Shown: positions 6,781 to 8,949 of the stretch, in pieces
How positions within the stretch are numbered: position 1 is the stretch's first letter
Layout of the letters: each line of letters starts with the position of its first letter
Notes under the pieces: model-generated
Told to the model about the DNA's origin: nothing
Database searches by the model: none
The model's input: the letters and a program-made list of their open reading frames with translations, nothing else
Translations under genes and position numbers: made by a program
NCBI GenBank assembly: GCA_020720705.1
Contig: DYOJ01000083.1
Span: 1 to 8,949 of the forward strand
Origin: Acetofilamentum sp.
GTDB taxonomy: Bacteria > Bacteroidota > Bacteroidia > Bacteroidales > JAADGE01
Length of the DNA: 8,949 nucleotides
Direction of reading: 5' to 3'

Positions 6781-8943
6781 ATGTTTAAAAAAATAATCAC
6801 AGTCAGTTTTGTATTTATCATTCTGATAAACAATTATTTGCGTGCAGATGAAGGGATGTGGATTCCGCTCTTATTGCAGAAATACAATATCGAAGACATG
6901 CAAAAAAAAGGCTTTAAACTTACGGCTGAAGATATTTACAGTATCAATAAAGCAAGTATGAAGGATGCCGTAATGATTTTCGGAGGAGGCTGCACAGCGG
7001 AACTTATCTCTGATAAGGGCTTGATAATCACTAATCACCATTGCGGGTTCAGCCAAATTCAAGACCACAGTTCGCTCGAACACGATTATCTCACGGATGG
7101 TTTTTGGGCAAAAACACCAAAAGACGAATTGCGAAACCCCGGTTTGACCGTTACATTTCTTGTTAGCATGGAAGATGTTACAAATCAAGTTCTTGCCGGT
7201 GTTGAAGATGACGGCGAAGAAGGAGTCAGACAAAAAATGATTGCCCAAAATATTGAAAAGATTGTAGCACAAGCTATAAAAGGAACACATTTTCAGGGTG
7301 AAGTGAAATCTTTTTTTTACGGGAATCAATATTTTTTGTTTGTGCAGGAAGAGTATAAAGATGTGCGTTTGGTGGGTGCGCCGCCTTCGGCAATCGGAAA
7401 ATTCGGCGGCGATACCGATAATTGGATGTGGCCCCGGCACACGGGCGATTTTTCCTTGTTCAGAATCTATGCCGACAAGGACAATAAACCGGCAGAATAT
7501 TCGGAGGAAAATGTACCTTACAAACCCAAAAAACATTTCTCAATCTCGGTGAAAGGTGTTCAACCTGATGATTTTACCATGGTGTTTGGATACCCCGGAA
7601 GTACGGAGCAGTATCTCACTTCTTATGCGGTGGATATGATTCAAAATAAAATAAATCCGTATCGTATCGAAATTCGCCAAAATATTATTGACATCATGCT
7701 CGAGGATATGGAGAAAAATCCGGCGGTGCGTATCCAATATGCCGACAAACATGCCTCAGTATCAAATGCTTGGAAAAAATGGATTGGCGAAAATAACGGT
7801 CTTGAAAGGTTGGATGCCGTAAATGTAAAAAAACAACGCGAAGCTGCTCTTACACAATGGATTAATCAAGAAGACAGCCGCCAACAGCTATACAGCTATA
7901 TTTTACCTGAATTTGAAAAAATTTATGCCGATTATGCCCAATACAGTTTTGCGGAGGAGTATTTTTTTGAAGCAGTTTGGCGCATGGAATCCGTTAAGAT
8001 GGCAGGAAGAATGAAATATCTTATCGAAAAAGGTTCGGAATTTACAACCGAAGATGTGGACAAAATCCGAAACTCGGCGAAGAGTTTTTTTAAAGATTAT
8101 AATATCGAAACGGACAAAAAGATATTTAAAGCATTGCTGTCCTTATATTTAAAAAATGTAGATACAAAATTTCAACCCGATTTTACAAAATTTATCAAAT
8201 CAAAATATTTACCCCTGACCGAGTCGGAAAAATTGGATGAATATGTTGATTATTATTTCGAGAAATCTTTTTTTCTGCATGAAGACAAATTGATGGCATT
8301 TTTTGACACTTATGCCAAAGCAGACTACAAAAAACTTGAAAATGCTCCGGCATATCTGTTTTACAAAAATTTTGTAAATATGTATGTTACTCAGATTATG
8401 CCGGTTGTAAAATCGTACGACGAAAAAATAACGAATCTCAATCGTTTTTATATGCGTGCGCTCACGATGGCTGATACATCTAAAGTTTTTTATCCGGATG
8501 CAAATTTTACATTACGCGTAACTTATGGAAAAGTAGCCGATTACGAACCTCGAGACGGTGTCCGTTACAAACATTACACCACTTTGGACGGTATCATTGA
8601 AAAAGACAACCCGGATATTTACGACTATCGAGTTCCTCAACGTTTAAAAGATTTATATTCTGCGAGGGAATATGGTATTTATGCCGAAAACGGCGAACTT
8701 CATACTTGTTTTATCGGAACAAACCACACCACAGGCGGAAATTCAGGAAGCCCTGTGCTTAATGCAAACGGCGAACTTATCGGTGTAAATTTTGACCGTT
8801 GCTGGGAGGGCACCATGAGCGATATTATGTACGACCCGGCACAATGTCGAAACATTGCATTGGATATTCGATATGCCTTGTTTTTGATAGATAAATTTGC
8901 AGGTGCCGGCTATTTATTGGATGAAATGTCCATCGTGAAATAA
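6781..8943 (+). CDS. dpp11: S46 family dipeptidyl-peptidase, DPP11 (Asp/Glu-specific) type
   Basis: Serine exopeptidase that removes dipeptides from the N-terminus of oligopeptides in the periplasm. A signal peptide (1-22) ends at YLRA, and the mature protein starts DEGMW, the usual S46 N-terminus. The catalytic triad is visible: histidine in TNHHCG (86-87), Asp223 in HTGDFSLFRIYA and Ser655 in GGNSGSP. The alpha-helical cap that S46 enzymes insert in the chymotrypsin fold fits about 285-570. Specificity rests on residue 673. Here it is Arg (NFDR, 18 residues after the serine), as in Porphyromonas gingivalis DPP11, which prefers Asp or Glu at P1; DPP7 has Gly there. Total length (720) and the numbering of Ser655 and Arg673 match the P. 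gingivalis enzyme as I recall it. The gene is complete and transcribed away from the ATPase cluster. Family is near certain and the DPP11 subtype is strongly supported. Confidence 0.96.
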   Translation: MFKKIITVSFVFIILINNYLRADEGMWIPLLLQKYNIEDMQKKGFKLTAEDIYSINKASMKDAVMIFGGGCTAELISDKGLIITNHHCGFSQIQDHSSLEHDYLTDGFWAKTPKDELRNPGLTVTFLVSMEDVTNQVLAGVEDDGEEGVRQKMIAQNIEKIVAQAIKGTHFQGEVKSFFYGNQYFLFVQEEYKDVRLVGAPPSAIGKFGGDTDNWMWPRHTGDFSLFRIYADKDNKPAEYSEENVPYKPKKHFSISVKGVQPDDFTMVFGYPGSTEQYLTSYAVDMIQNKINPYRIEIRQNIIDIMLEDMEKNPAVRIQYADKHASVSNAWKKWIGENNGLERLDAVNVKKQREAALTQWINQEDSRQQLYSYILPEFEKIYADYAQYSFAEEYFFEAVWRMESVKMAGRMKYLIEKGSEFTTEDVDKIRNSAKSFFKDYNIETDKKIFKALLSLYLKNVDTKFQPDFTKFIKSKYLPLTESEKLDEYVDYYFEKSFFLHEDKLMAFFDTYAKADYKKLENAPAYLFYKNFVNMYVTQIMPVVKSYDEKITNLNRFYMRALTMADTSKVFYPDANFTLRVTYGKVADYEPRDGVRYKHYTTLDGIIEKDNPDIYDYRVPQRLKDLYSAREYGIYAENGELHTCFIGTNHTTGGNSGSPVLNANGELIGVNFDRCWEGTMSDIMYDPAQCRNIALDIRYALFLIDKFAGAGYLLDEMSIVK

Positions 8944-8949
8944 AAAATT

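Noticed and set aside
6871..7536. 221-codon open frame on the minus strand inside dpp11
   Set aside because: It is antisense to a strongly conserved S46 coding region. Its translation is Cys/Phe/Ile-rich with no domain, and it has no start signals of its own.

Overview
The window looks like chromosomal DNA of a member of the Bacteroidota, probably a proteolytic Bacteroidales or related lineage. Four signs point there. The large secreted protease ends in a type IX secretion (Por) sorting domain. It carries GEVED and PKD modules typical of that phylum. The genes lack Shine-Dalgarno sequences and have A/T-rich leaders. TAnnTTTG promoter boxes are present. The DNA is AT-rich throughout, and I see no mobile element, CRISPR array, tRNA or rRNA.

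Layout: positions 1-124 are non-coding and hold a strong intrinsic terminator (about 65-101) for the minus-strand genes. Positions 125-4597 (minus) encode a 1490-residue arginine-gingipain-like C25 protease with a long modular C-terminus. Positions 4614-5282 (minus) encode a small TOPRIM-like DUF4276-type protein, and 5279-6667 (minus) an SMC/RecF-type AAA ATPase. These two overlap by 4 bases. Their arrangement recalls a split OLD-family nuclease, the layout seen in defence systems such as PARIS. A divergent intergenic region (6668-6780) carries a promoter-like box for each direction. Positions 6781-8943 (plus) encode a complete S46 dipeptidyl-peptidase whose specificity residue marks it as the DPP11 (Asp/Glu-specific) type.

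How the genes may work together: the two peptidases suggest an amino-acid-fermenting life style of the Porphyromonas kind. The gingipain would cut proteins outside the cell after Arg, and DPP11 would then release dipeptides in the periplasm. The ATPase/TOPRIM pair lies between them. The protease gene starts only 16 bases after the TOPRIM gene with no visible terminator between them, so all three minus-strand genes could share one transcript ending at the terminator near position 65. Whether that linkage is functional or accidental cannot be told from this window.
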